Source of the DNA: Silvimonas soli
Lineage (GTDB): Bacteria; Pseudomonadota; Gammaproteobacteria; Burkholderiales; Chitinibacteraceae
Length of the DNA: 64,000 nt
Reading direction: 5' to 3'
Assembly (NCBI RefSeq): GCF_030035605.1
Contig: NZ_CP106736.1
Span: forward strand, 1,054,001-1,118,000
Position numbers and translations under genes: made by a program. Of this stretch, positions 52,377 to 59,988 are shown one piece after another. A model generated the notes under the pieces. The model did not search any database, was not told where the DNA came from, and saw nothing but the letters and a program-made list of their open reading frames with translations. The stretch's first letter is position 1, and each line of letters starts with the position of its first letter.

Positions 52377-52703
52377 TACAAATCTCCGGCTAAGCGGCGG
52401 CCCATGCCTGTTGCTGGGCGCCCATAAAAAAACCCGGTGCGGCCTGATGGCAGACTCCGGGTTTGAACATATCTGGTGTGATCTGGACGTAACCGCAGTG
52501 CTGCCTTATCTGCAGCGCCACCAATGGTAAGAAGGATGCGGTTCGTGGTAAAAAATCATCGCGCAAGTCTACCGCATCGCGCTGTCGGGTCAAGTTTGCC
52601 GGGCTGGCATGTGGCGTGAGTTTTGGCCGCAACCGGCCAGAGGCGGTATCCTGCATGCCAGTAGCATCGCAGCATTTGTCTGGCTGCCTTTTGGAGTGAA
52701 CGA
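52377..52703. other. 327-base divergent region between trpS and the DUF924 gene
   Basis: No gene is supported. It carries the trpS leader hairpin at 52426-52464. Promoters for both divergent genes must lie here, but I cannot assign hexamers with confidence. Confidence 0.6.
52426..52464 (-). terminator. Terminator-like hairpin in the trpS leader (candidate attenuator)
   Basis: On the minus strand AAACCCGG and CCGGGTTT form an 8-bp stem with a 19-base loop, followed by a run of seven T (plus-strand A-run 52426-52432), about 50 bases ahead of the trpS start. Because the only gene upstream on the other side is divergent, no gene needs termination here, so it may control entry into trpS. It is directional: the plus strand has no T run. 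Confidence 0.55.
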
Positions 52704-53348
52704 ATGAATGACGCCCCGCTGATTCACCGCGCCAGCCCGGAAGGCAAAGTAAAATCCGGCCGCCGCCCGCATGCGGTGACGCCCGCTACCGTACTGGCCT
52801 TCTGGTTTGGCTGTCCGGATGACCCCGATTTCGGCCAGCCGCGCAAAGTGTGGTTTCAGGCCGACGACATGTTCGACCATGCCATCCGCCGGCATTTTCA
52901 GTCCGCGTTACTTGAGGCTGGCAAAGGCAAGCTGGATAGCTGGGCACACGATGCCAGTGGCGCGTTGGCACTGATCATTTTACTGGATCAATTTCCGCGC
53001 AATTTATATCGCGGTACCGCCCAGGCATTTGCCTTTGATGAGCGTGCCCGCCACTGGGCACAGCTGGTTATTGAACGCGGCTGGGATCAACAACTTGCCC
53101 CGATCCAGCGCGTGTTCTGTTATTTGCCGCTGGAACACTCCGAACATTTGCCGGACCAGCAACGCTGCGTGGCGCTGATGCAGCACTGGAAAGATGACCC
53201 AGTCATGCAAGGCTATTACGACTATGCCGTGCGCCATCATGCGGTGATTGAGGAGTTTGGGCGCTTTCCACATCGAAACGCGGTAATGAAGCGCGAGAGT
53301 ACGCCTGCGGAATTGGCGCACCTGGCCAAACCGGGTAGCGGGTTTTAA
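52704..53348 (+). CDS. DUF924 family protein
   Basis: Conserved protein of 214 residues, related by fold to tetratricopeptide-like helical proteins; function unknown. Family marks are VLAFWFG near 30, KVWFQADDMFDHAIRRHF, LALIILLDQFPRNLYRGT and the YLPLEHSE and YAVRHHAVIEEFGRFPHRN blocks. The ATG at 52704 follows a TGGAGTG site. A short hairpin separates its end from the convergent ABC transporter genes. Confidence 0.88.
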   Translation: MNDAPLIHRASPEGKVKSGRRPHAVTPATVLAFWFGCPDDPDFGQPRKVWFQADDMFDHAIRRHFQSALLEAGKGKLDSWAHDASGALALIILLDQFPRNLYRGTAQAFAFDERARHWAQLVIERGWDQQLAPIQRVFCYLPLEHSEHLPDQQRCVALMQHWKDDPVMQGYYDYAVRHHAVIEEFGRFPHRNAVMKRESTPAELAHLAKPGSGF

Positions 53349-53388
53349 CGCGGCCAGCAACCCATTTGATGCTGGATATTGGCCCCGA

Positions 53389-53414
53389 GGTGGATTGGCT
53401 GCGCCGAATCCACC
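53389..53414. terminator. Hairpin between the DUF924 gene and the ABC transporter genes
   Basis: 8-bp inverted repeat GGTGGATT / AATCCACC with a ten-base loop between convergent genes. No long T run follows. A related GGGTGGATTG string occurs at 34990-35000, so it may be a small repeat rather than a pure terminator. Confidence 0.5.
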
Positions 53415-54212
53415 CTACGATGTAATCCCGCGCAGCTCATCGTCCTGATGTCGGGCCTGTTCGTGCATCACCACTTCCGACAATTGTCGCTTGAGCGCAT
53501 TGAAGCCTTCCGCGCTGGGATCACGCGGGCGCGGAAGATCCACTGCCACATCCAGCTTCACTGTGCCGGGCCGGTATGACAACACCACAATTCGGTCGGC
53601 CAGATAAATTGCCTCGTCGATGCTGTGAGTCACAAACAGCACGGTCTTGCGCCAGGTGGCGTGAATCTTCAGCAGTTCGTCCTGCAAGCTGCGGCGCGTG
53701 AGTGCATCGAGCGCGCCGAAGGGTTCATCCATCAGCATGATGGGCGAATCCAGCGCCAGAATGCGGGCGATGGCCACACGCTGGCGCATGCCACCCGATA
53801 AATCTTTGGGGAAGCGCTCCCGAAATTCGGTTAGCTTGAGCGTATCCAGTAACCGATCCACCGTGGCAGTGATCTCGGCGGCGGGGGTTTTGCGTATCTG
53901 CAAACCAAAACCGATGTTCTGCGCCACCGTCATCCACGGAAACAGCGCGTACTCCTGAAACACCATGCCGCGATCCGGCCCGGTGTCTGTGACCGCAACG
54001 TCATTCACCAATACTGCGCCGGAAGTCGCCGGCGAGAACCCGGCTACCGCGTTCAAAAGCGTAGATTTGCCACACCCGGATGGCCCCAGCAAGCAGACAA
54101 ACTGCCCAGCCGGGATATCCAGATTGATATCGTGCAGCGCCTGCACGTCGCCGCCAGCCGAGCTAAATACCTTGCTGACTTGCTGGATGCGGATTTGCGT
54201 CTCAGCGGCCAT
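53415..54212 (-). CDS. ABC transporter ATP-binding protein (nitrate/sulfonate/taurine type)
   Basis: Cytoplasmic ATPase of 265 residues of the TauB/SsuB/NrtD class. Walker A GPSGCGKST, the Q loop FQEYALFPWMTV, signature LSGGMRQRVAIAR, Walker B IMLMDEPFGALD and the H loop VTHSIDEA are all intact. It is the last gene of the binding-protein, permease, ATPase set; its start is three bases past the permease stop. Confidence 0.93.
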   Translation of the reverse strand: MAAETQIRIQQVSKVFSSAGGDVQALHDINLDIPAGQFVCLLGPSGCGKSTLLNAVAGFSPATSGAVLVNDVAVTDTGPDRGMVFQEYALFPWMTVAQNIGFGLQIRKTPAAEITATVDRLLDTLKLTEFRERFPKDLSGGMRQRVAIARILALDSPIMLMDEPFGALDALTRRSLQDELLKIHATWRKTVLFVTHSIDEAIYLADRIVVLSYRPGTVKLDVAVDLPRPRDPSAEGFNALKRQLSEVVMHEQARHQDDELRGITS

Positions 54213-54215
54213 CAG

Positions 54216-55052
54216 TTATCCCCTGTCCCGTTCCAGCCCGCGATGCCAGCGCAAAAGATGCTGGTTGAGGCGGCTCATCACCGTATCAATCGCCAACCCG
54301 ATCAGGCCAATGCTGAACATGCCAGCGATAATCTTGTCCGACCAGAAATACTCGCGTGCTTCCAGAATGCGAAAGCCCAGTCCGTTGTTCACCGCGATCA
54401 TCTCCGCCACGATGACCACAATAAACGCCGTACCCATGCCGATGCGAGCGCCAGAAAGGATGTACGGCGTAGCGGCAGGCATGATCACCCGGGTAAACAG
54501 CGTGTAACGGTCCGCGCCCAAGTTGCGCGCCGCCCGTAAGTAGATTTCGTCCACATGCTGCACGCCCGCTACCGTGTTCATCAGAATCGGGAAGAACGCA
54601 CCAATGGCAATCAGAAAGATGGCGGGCGGGTTGCCCAGACCAAACCACAAGATAGAGAGAGGGATATACGCGATTGGCGGGATGGGCCGCAACAACTGGA
54701 TCAGCGGATTAAACCAGTCATTCACGCGCTGGCTGGCGCCCATGGCCAAACCCAGCGGCAGCGCCAGTACCGCGCCAATGGCAAAACCACTGATCACCCG
54801 CCCCAGGCTACCCATGGCGTCGTGAATCAACTCGCCAGAAAAAATCCAGGCCAGCTTGCCGCCTTGCGCCGGGTCAAAAGGCGCGGCTGGCGCCAGATAA
54901 GCCCACCAGCGCACCAGCACCTGCCACGGCGACGGCAACACCTGCGCATTCAACCAGCCCAGCATTGCGGCACTTTGCCATGCCACCAGCAGCGCCAGCG
55001 GTACCCACAAACCACGCAACCCGATCCGCAGTTTCGATTCAGCCACGGGCAC
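54216..55052 (-). CDS. ABC transporter permease (nitrate/sulfonate/taurine type)
   Basis: Inner-membrane permease of 278 residues with about six helices and the EAA loop (AARNLGADRYTLFTRVIMPAATP) that docks on the ATPase. Related to TauC and SsuC. The GTG at 55052 is used; another GTG two codons later is possible. It begins three bases after the stop of the binding-protein gene. Confidence 0.92.
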   Translation of the reverse strand: MPVAESKLRIGLRGLWVPLALLVAWQSAAMLGWLNAQVLPSPWQVLVRWWAYLAPAAPFDPAQGGKLAWIFSGELIHDAMGSLGRVISGFAIGAVLALPLGLAMGASQRVNDWFNPLIQLLRPIPPIAYIPLSILWFGLGNPPAIFLIAIGAFFPILMNTVAGVQHVDEIYLRAARNLGADRYTLFTRVIMPAATPYILSGARIGMGTAFIVVIVAEMIAVNNGLGFRILEAREYFWSDKIIAGMFSIGLIGLAIDTVMSRLNQHLLRWHRGLERDRG

Positions 55053-55055
55053 GCC

Positions 55056-56024
55056 TTATTTCACATTGAGGGATTTTTTGGCCTGGTCCAGCAGATCAAG
55101 CTTGACCCAGTCTTTGGCCACCGGCGGCTTGGCCATGCGCCCTACGCCATACTTCACCATGAAGTCGGTGGTGGTCTGGATATGCTCGGTAGTCAGTTCG
55201 TAGGCGAACGGCGAATTGGCAATGGCATCCTGGTAATCGTCCGCCGTAATCTGCCCCTTGAACATATTGGTGCGCACATAGTTCTCGGCCAGCTTGGGAT
55301 CGTCCATAAAGACCTTGGTGGACTGCACAAAGCATTGCATGAATTTTTGCGCCAGCGCGCGGTTGTTGTAGAACTTCTCGGTCATCACCAGCGTGCGGAT
55401 GGGCTCACCCATTGGCGTGTCATAAGGCTTGAGCAGTTCAGTGCCAAAGCCTTTGTTGATGGCTTGGGACGCTTGCGGCTCGGATTGCGCCATGGCGTCG
55501 ATCTGCTTTTGCATGAGCGCCTGGTTCAGATCGGCAAAGGGCAGATAAACAATCTGCACGTCTTTGCCCGGCTGGTCAGACCAGCTCAAACCGACTTTGG
55601 CCAGTTCAGCCAGCAATAGCAATTCCTGCGCGCCGCCACGGGCCACGCCGACTTTTTTGCCTTTGAAATCCGCCATTTTTTTGATGGGTGAATCTTTCGC
55701 CACCACGATGCGTGCGCCGCCTTTGGCAAAACCGGCTACAGCATAAATCGGCGCGCCGCTGGCACGCCCGGCAATGGCGGCATCCGCAGCGCTGGCAGCG
55801 ACGTCAATCTCCCCCGCCATGATCGCCGGGATGATATCGAGCCCCTTGGCAAACATGCGCTCTTCAATCTTGATCCCGCATTTGGGTGCGATTTCTTTCA
55901 TGTAGGAGATGGCGCCGTAGTGGGCAAACTTGAGATTGCCCAGGCGGATCACGTCACCATCGGCGTGTCCCAGAGCACTGATCAACAAACTGCAGGCGCC
56001 AGCCAGAATCCAGCATGCTTTCAT
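55056..56024 (-). CDS. ABC transporter periplasmic substrate-binding protein (NMT1/SsuA-like)
   Basis: Periplasmic binding protein of 322 residues with a signal peptide ending near residue 21 (SALGHADGD). The mature domain resembles the NMT1/SsuA/TauA fold: GLDIIPAIMAGEIDVAASAA, AKDSPIKKMADFKGKKVGVA, GGAQELLLLAELAKVGL and QKQIDAMAQSEPQASQAI. The ligand cannot be told; candidates are sulfonates, taurine, nitrate or pyrimidine-like compounds. First gene of the operon. The 293-base region upstream holds no gene besides the hslO terminator. Confidence 0.9.
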   Translation of the reverse strand: MKACWILAGACSLLISALGHADGDVIRLGNLKFAHYGAISYMKEIAPKCGIKIEERMFAKGLDIIPAIMAGEIDVAASAADAAIAGRASGAPIYAVAGFAKGGARIVVAKDSPIKKMADFKGKKVGVARGGAQELLLLAELAKVGLSWSDQPGKDVQIVYLPFADLNQALMQKQIDAMAQSEPQASQAINKGFGTELLKPYDTPMGEPIRTLVMTEKFYNNRALAQKFMQCFVQSTKVFMDDPKLAENYVRTNMFKGQITADDYQDAIANSPFAYELTTEHIQTTTDFMVKYGVGRMAKPPVAKDWVKLDLLDQAKKSLNVK

Positions 56025-56266
56025 GCGTCACTCCGTAACCAGGTTCATCAACAACGGAAAACCGGGCTGGCGATGTTGACTGCCAGGCTCCTTGCTTTCC
56101 AGGCTAAAAACTTGCTACTTCATGGACTTGGGCCGCAGCCTGGCTTGGAGATGCAGGGCGCGAGCACAACAAATGCATGTAACCATTGTGGCTGAACTAC
56201 GCCAATTTCGCAGAATGTGATGGCCAGCCCGTCGCAATTTGCACAACGCTCACCGGCTCAGGCAAT

Positions 56267-56295
56267 AAAAAACGGGCGCTATGGGGCGCCCGTTT
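56267..56295 (-). terminator. Terminator of hslO
   Basis: Minus-strand 10-bp stem AAACGGGCGC / GCGCCCGTTT followed by TTTTTATTG, 23 bases after the hslO stop. Confidence 0.9.
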
Positions 56296-56317
56296 CTGTC
56301 ATTCAAATCAATAATAT

Positions 56318-57184
56318 TTAGTGCACTTGCGGCCCGGCGGGCACGGCGGCGGGGCCAGCAAACAGCTGCGCCACGTCTACGGCATCGAACTCGTATTCCT
56401 TGCCACAGAATTCGCAAGTGACATCGACCTTGGCGCGTTCTTCGATCACGCTTTCCACTTCTTCCCGCCCTACCATCTTGAGCATGCCACCAACGCGTTC
56501 ACGCGAGCAGGTGCAGGCAAAGCGCGGGGTTTGCGGATCGAACACGCGCACGATTTCCTGGTTAAACAGCCGATAAAGCACGTCGCGCGGAGTCAGGCCC
56601 AGCAGTTCTTCGTCGGTAATGGTTTCGGCCAGCTTTTGCACGCGTTCCCACGCATCAGCATCGCCTTTACCGGCGGGCATTTTCTGTACCAGCAAACCGG
56701 CAGCGCCACCATGCTGGCTGGTCAGCCACATGCGCGTTTCCAGTTGCTCGGAGTGCTGCATGTAATGCTCGATGATCTGCGCCACGGATTGACCCGGTTC
56801 ATAGGCCACGATGCCTTGATAGGTTTCGCCTTCGTCGGGGTCCAGCGTGATCACAAACTTGCCTTTACCCAGCAAATCGCCCAGCGCCACGTCCGGCACG
56901 TCGCCATCCCAGCGGGCAGTGGCACGCAGCGTCATTTCGCTAGTGCATTCCACCACGATCAGCTTTACCGGGCCGGAGCCGTGTAGCTGCATGATCATGG
57001 TGCCTTCAAACTTGAGTGTGGCTGACAGCAGCGATGCGGCTGCCATCAATTCGCCAATCAGTTTTTGCAATACCGGCGGGTAGTTATGGCGGCTCATGAC
57101 CTCGTTCACGGTGTCGTGCAACTGAACGATTTCGCCGCGCACCGGGGCTTCTTCAAATACAAAGCGTTCCAGAATGTCTTGCAT
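56318..57184 (-). CDS. hslO: Redox-regulated chaperone Hsp33 (HslO)
   Basis: Holdase activated by oxidative unfolding. The 288 residues have the Hsp33 core (RGEIVQLHDTVNEVMSRHNY, GSGPVKLIVVECTS) and the C-terminal zinc switch with CTCS and CEFC cysteine pairs in the right spacing. A short Ala/Pro tail follows. The gene is downstream of the proteasome-like gene with a 52-base gap. Confidence 0.96.
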   Translation of the reverse strand: MQDILERFVFEEAPVRGEIVQLHDTVNEVMSRHNYPPVLQKLIGELMAAASLLSATLKFEGTMIMQLHGSGPVKLIVVECTSEMTLRATARWDGDVPDVALGDLLGKGKFVITLDPDEGETYQGIVAYEPGQSVAQIIEHYMQHSEQLETRMWLTSQHGGAAGLLVQKMPAGKGDADAWERVQKLAETITDEELLGLTPRDVLYRLFNQEIVRVFDPQTPRFACTCSRERVGGMLKMVGREEVESVIEERAKVDVTCEFCGKEYEFDAVDVAQLFAGPAAVPAGPQVH

Positions 57185-57236
57185 GGTGTGTTCCTGAGTT
57201 CCTGCGTTCTGCCGATGTCCGTCCAGTCAGACTTGA

Positions 57237-57812
57237 TCAGCGTTTGGCTAGCTTGACGGTGTAATTGGTCATGGGTAATGACGAATTCACATCAAAAGCA
57301 CAACCGGCTTCCACCCCGATTCGGGCAAGGTCTGCCGCACCCAGTTCCGGGTTGTCGTAATGTGAGTGCATCGCGCCCAGGGCGTAATCGGCACCGCTGC
57401 CAATGGCCCAGAAGCGCTCGTACTCATAGACCTCGCGCAAACTGAAAATCCCGTAAATGCCATGCGGATTGGCCATCAATACGGTCATCTGGCTGGATTC
57501 ATACGGGTCGTTCTCTTCCTCATCGGTTTTGAGGAAGTAATCATCTTTCAATTTAGAATGCAGCTTGCGAAAGCTCTCAAAAATGGCCGGGCGGCTGGAA
57601 AAATCCAGCGTCTTCGGCTTTTTGAGCACGGCTTGCAGCACCAGATCATGGGCGGCGCTGCCCGAAATGGCGAAATGCCCGCCATGCGATTCAAAAATCT
57701 TGTTCCAATGCGCATCCAGCCCGGCACCCAGACGGGTTTCACCAAAAGTGGACTGGCTGTCGGCGGCAATGGCCACCTCGTTTCCTTTACGGACTACCAC
57801 GACCGTGGTCAT
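57237..57812 (-). CDS. Proteasome-type Ntn hydrolase (betaproteobacterial proteasome homologue, BPH)
   Basis: A 191-residue protein of the proteasome/HslV fold. It starts MTTVVVVRKGNEVAIAADSQ: the nucleophile would be Thr2 after removal of Met, with Asp18 at the place of the catalytic Asp and a Lys near 38. HslV has the same opening (TTIVSVRRNG), but the rest diverges, and no hslU ATPase is adjacent. This fits the BPH family, described as a double-ring complex in betaproteobacteria; it is often mislabelled in databases. Its start overlaps the pncC stop by four bases (ATGA), so both are translationally coupled. Confidence 0.8.
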   Translation of the reverse strand: MTTVVVVRKGNEVAIAADSQSTFGETRLGAGLDAHWNKIFESHGGHFAISGSAAHDLVLQAVLKKPKTLDFSSRPAIFESFRKLHSKLKDDYFLKTDEEENDPYESSQMTVLMANPHGIYGIFSLREVYEYERFWAIGSGADYALGAMHSHYDNPELGAADLARIGVEAGCAFDVNSSLPMTNYTVKLAKR

Positions 57813-58309
57813 GCGGTTTCCTTGATAAATTCAATCAACGTCTTGAGTGCGTACACCACTGTTTTACCGCGCACGTCTTGCCGGTCGCCACTGAACAGCT
57901 TGCGTTCGGTTTCAATACCAAACGGTGTAGCCCAGGCAAACCAGACCGTGCCAACGGGTTTTTCTGGCGAACCGCCGGACGGCCCGGCCACGCCAGAGAC
58001 CGCCACCGCCCACTGCGCCTGCGCCGCTTCAACGGCACCTTGCGCCATGGCTGCGACCACTGGCTCGCTCACCGCGCCCACTTGTTCGAGGAACATTGGC
58101 GGCACACCCAGCATGTCGATCTTGGCGCTGTTGGCGTAGGTGACAAACCCGCGCTCAAACCAGGAGCTGGAACCGGGTACATCGGTAATCGCCCCGGAGA
58201 TCAAACCGCCGGTGCAGGATTCGGCTGCGGTGACGCTTTGACCGCGAGCCAGCAATAGGCGGCCCAGTTCTTCGGCTAATTCGTAAGTGGGATAAATGGC
58301 GCTGGACAT
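57809..58309 (-). CDS. pncC: Nicotinamide-nucleotide amidohydrolase PncC (CinA C-terminal family)
   Basis: Deamidates nicotinamide mononucleotide to nicotinate mononucleotide in NAD recycling. The 166 residues carry the CinA-C signature TAAESCTGGLISG, SSSWFERGFVTYANSAK and AVSGVAGPSGGSPEKPVGTVWFA. It is the stand-alone PncC form without the N-terminal CinA domain. Confidence 0.94.
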   Translation of the reverse strand: MSSAIYPTYELAEELGRLLLARGQSVTAAESCTGGLISGAITDVPGSSSWFERGFVTYANSAKIDMLGVPPMFLEQVGAVSEPVVAAMAQGAVEAAQAQWAVAVSGVAGPSGGSPEKPVGTVWFAWATPFGIETERKLFSGDRQDVRGKTVVYALKTLIEFIKETA

Positions 58310-58350
58310 GATTTTTTCAATGCGACCGAAAATGCAGACTGGAACGAGTT

Positions 58351-58382
58351 GTTAAACATTGGCCCGCGTGGTGCGGGCCAAT
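58351..58382 (-). terminator. Terminator downstream of orn
   Basis: Minus-strand 10-bp stem ATTGGCCCGC / GCGGGCCAAT with a five-base loop followed by GTTT, 20 bases after the orn stop. Confidence 0.8.
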
Positions 58383-58401
58383 CACTCAAGCTCGTATGGG
58401 C

Positions 58402-58971
58402 TTAATCCACTACCAGCGGTGCGCTCGGCACTCGCAAGAAGTGTTCACGGTAGAACTTCAGTTCTTCGATCGATTCATGGATGTCGGCCAAAGCAGTGTG
58501 CTTGCCCTGCTTTTTGAACTGGCGATGAATCTCGGGCTGCCAGCGCTTGCACAGTTCTTTAAGGGTGGAGACATCCAGATTGCGATAGTGGAACCAGGTT
58601 TCCAGCTCAGGCATGCCGCGCGCCATAAAACGGCGATCCTGGCAGATGGAGTTGCCGCACATCGGCGAAGCACTTTTCGGCACGTATTGCGCCACAAACG
58701 CCAGCGCCTCGCGCTCCACGTCGGCCACGCTCAGGGAGGATGCCTTGATGCGGTCGATCAGACCGGAGCGGCCATGCGTGCCTTTGTTCCAGTCATCCAT
58801 GGCGTCGAGCACGGAATCGGGCTGATGCACCGCCCAGGACGGGCTTTCTTCAACGATATTGAGCTGACTGTCAGTCACCACAATGGCCAGTTCGATAATG
58901 CGGTCGTTATCTGGATCCAGCCCGGTCATTTCCATGTCCAGCCAGAGCAGATGGTTCGGATCTTGTGCCAT
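58402..58971 (-). CDS. orn: Oligoribonuclease Orn
   Basis: 3'-5' exonuclease of the DEDDh class that clears diribonucleotides, including pGpG from cyclic-di-GMP breakdown. The 189 residues have LLWLDMEMTGLDP with Asp12 and Glu14, SWAVHQPD, NSICQDRRFMARGMPELE, LDVSTLKEL and the final KHTALADIHESIEELKFYR. An AGGAACACACA leader precedes the ATG at 58971. Longer upstream frames lack family character. Confidence 0.97.
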   Translation of the reverse strand: MAQDPNHLLWLDMEMTGLDPDNDRIIELAIVVTDSQLNIVEESPSWAVHQPDSVLDAMDDWNKGTHGRSGLIDRIKASSLSVADVEREALAFVAQYVPKSASPMCGNSICQDRRFMARGMPELETWFHYRNLDVSTLKELCKRWQPEIHRQFKKQGKHTALADIHESIEELKFYREHFLRVPSAPLVVD

Positions 58972-59444
58972 TGTGTGTTCCTGTCTGCCAATTAAATAGT
59001 TGATCGGCATTATAGCGCATCCACCTTCAGCCGCCCCGCAGCGCGCCGCCGAACTCCCCACGCGATATGCCCAACTTGTGCCGAACGACCGGCTTATTTG
59101 CTTGCCGCAGCCTGGCTTACTTGACAATGACAGGGCCATCAACAAGAAAGAAGGTGCATGGCAAGCATACTGCGTCAGCAAAATCCTACGTGATTTGCGG
59201 CGCACCGATGCTTGTGAGAACACCTCGACCCCAAGACACTTTGCAGTCACCACCCCGCCACGCTGGCCGACTGCAAATAAACCATCAGCCCATTGGCAAT
59301 CAGCACGCATTACCTGCAACGCCGAAATACCCGCAGTCCTGATCAACACACCACTGCGCCTTGTCCGGTTTGGCCAACGCAGTGATCGTTTGGCGCGATG
59401 TCTGATAGCAATGTCAGCCCGATCATCGCGTTCATGGAGGTTGC
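58972..59444. other. 473-base intergenic region between orn and the sugar dehydrogenase genes
   Basis: No supported gene. A TATAAT box on the minus strand (59009-59014) is a candidate minus-10 element for orn. An open frame on the plus strand crossing this region and the next gene has no family signal. Confidence 0.5.
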
Positions 59445-59975
59445 ATGAAGCTGTTTGCTGATGCGCAGTCCTGTCCGCCCCAACCCGAACGACGGCGCCT
59501 GCTGCTCGCCGCCGGGATTACGCTGGGCGCGCTGACTTTTTCCGGTAGCCTGGTGCGGCGCGTGTTTGCCGACACCACACCGCAAAGCGCAGCGTTTCTG
59601 AATCTCTCGCAGTTACTGACTGGTCGCAAACAACTGGATGCCGGCATTGCGCAACGCTTTTTCTCTGCGCTGGGCGCCCAAGACAATAACTTTGCCGACA
59701 CGGTCATGCAGATTGCCGGCGAAGCCCAAACCAACAGCCTGCATAGCGTGGATGAATTAGCCACCGCGCTGGACCAGAATAAGCCCGAGCTGGCCAAGAC
59801 GCTGCATTCCATTATTGGTGCCTGGTACACCGGCGTGGTGGGTGAAGGCGCCAATGCGGTGGTCATCACTTATGCCGACGCCTTGATGTTCGACCCGGTC
59901 AAAGACGCCACTGCCCCGCCATCTTATTGTCACGCCGCGCCGTTGTACTGGTCGGCCAAACCGCCATTGGTCTGA
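59445..59975 (+). CDS. Membrane sugar/polyol dehydrogenase small subunit (FAD-SLDH family)
   Basis: Small subunit of a three-part periplasmic dehydrogenase complex (fructose, sorbitol or gluconate dehydrogenase type). The 176 residues start with an ERRRLLLAAG leader resembling a Tat signal and a cleavage point near FADTT (residue 43). The mature domain, with SLHSVDELATALD and TLHSIIGAWYTGVVGEGANA, is that of the D-sorbitol dehydrogenase small subunit family. In homologues it helps export and mature the flavoprotein, encoded 13 bases downstream. Confidence 0.87.
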   Translation: MKLFADAQSCPPQPERRRLLLAAGITLGALTFSGSLVRRVFADTTPQSAAFLNLSQLLTGRKQLDAGIAQRFFSALGAQDNNFADTVMQIAGEAQTNSLHSVDELATALDQNKPELAKTLHSIIGAWYTGVVGEGANAVVITYADALMFDPVKDATAPPSYCHAAPLYWSAKPPLV

Positions 59976-59988
59976 CCCGAGGATCAAC

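Noticed and set aside
54555..55619. 354-residue plus-strand frame opposite the ABC permease and binding protein
   Set aside because: Antisense shadow of two convincing transporter genes.
59000..59461. 153-residue frame ahead of the sugar dehydrogenase small subunit
   Set aside because: No ribosome site or family motif; it overlaps the start of a well-supported gene and is most likely non-coding.
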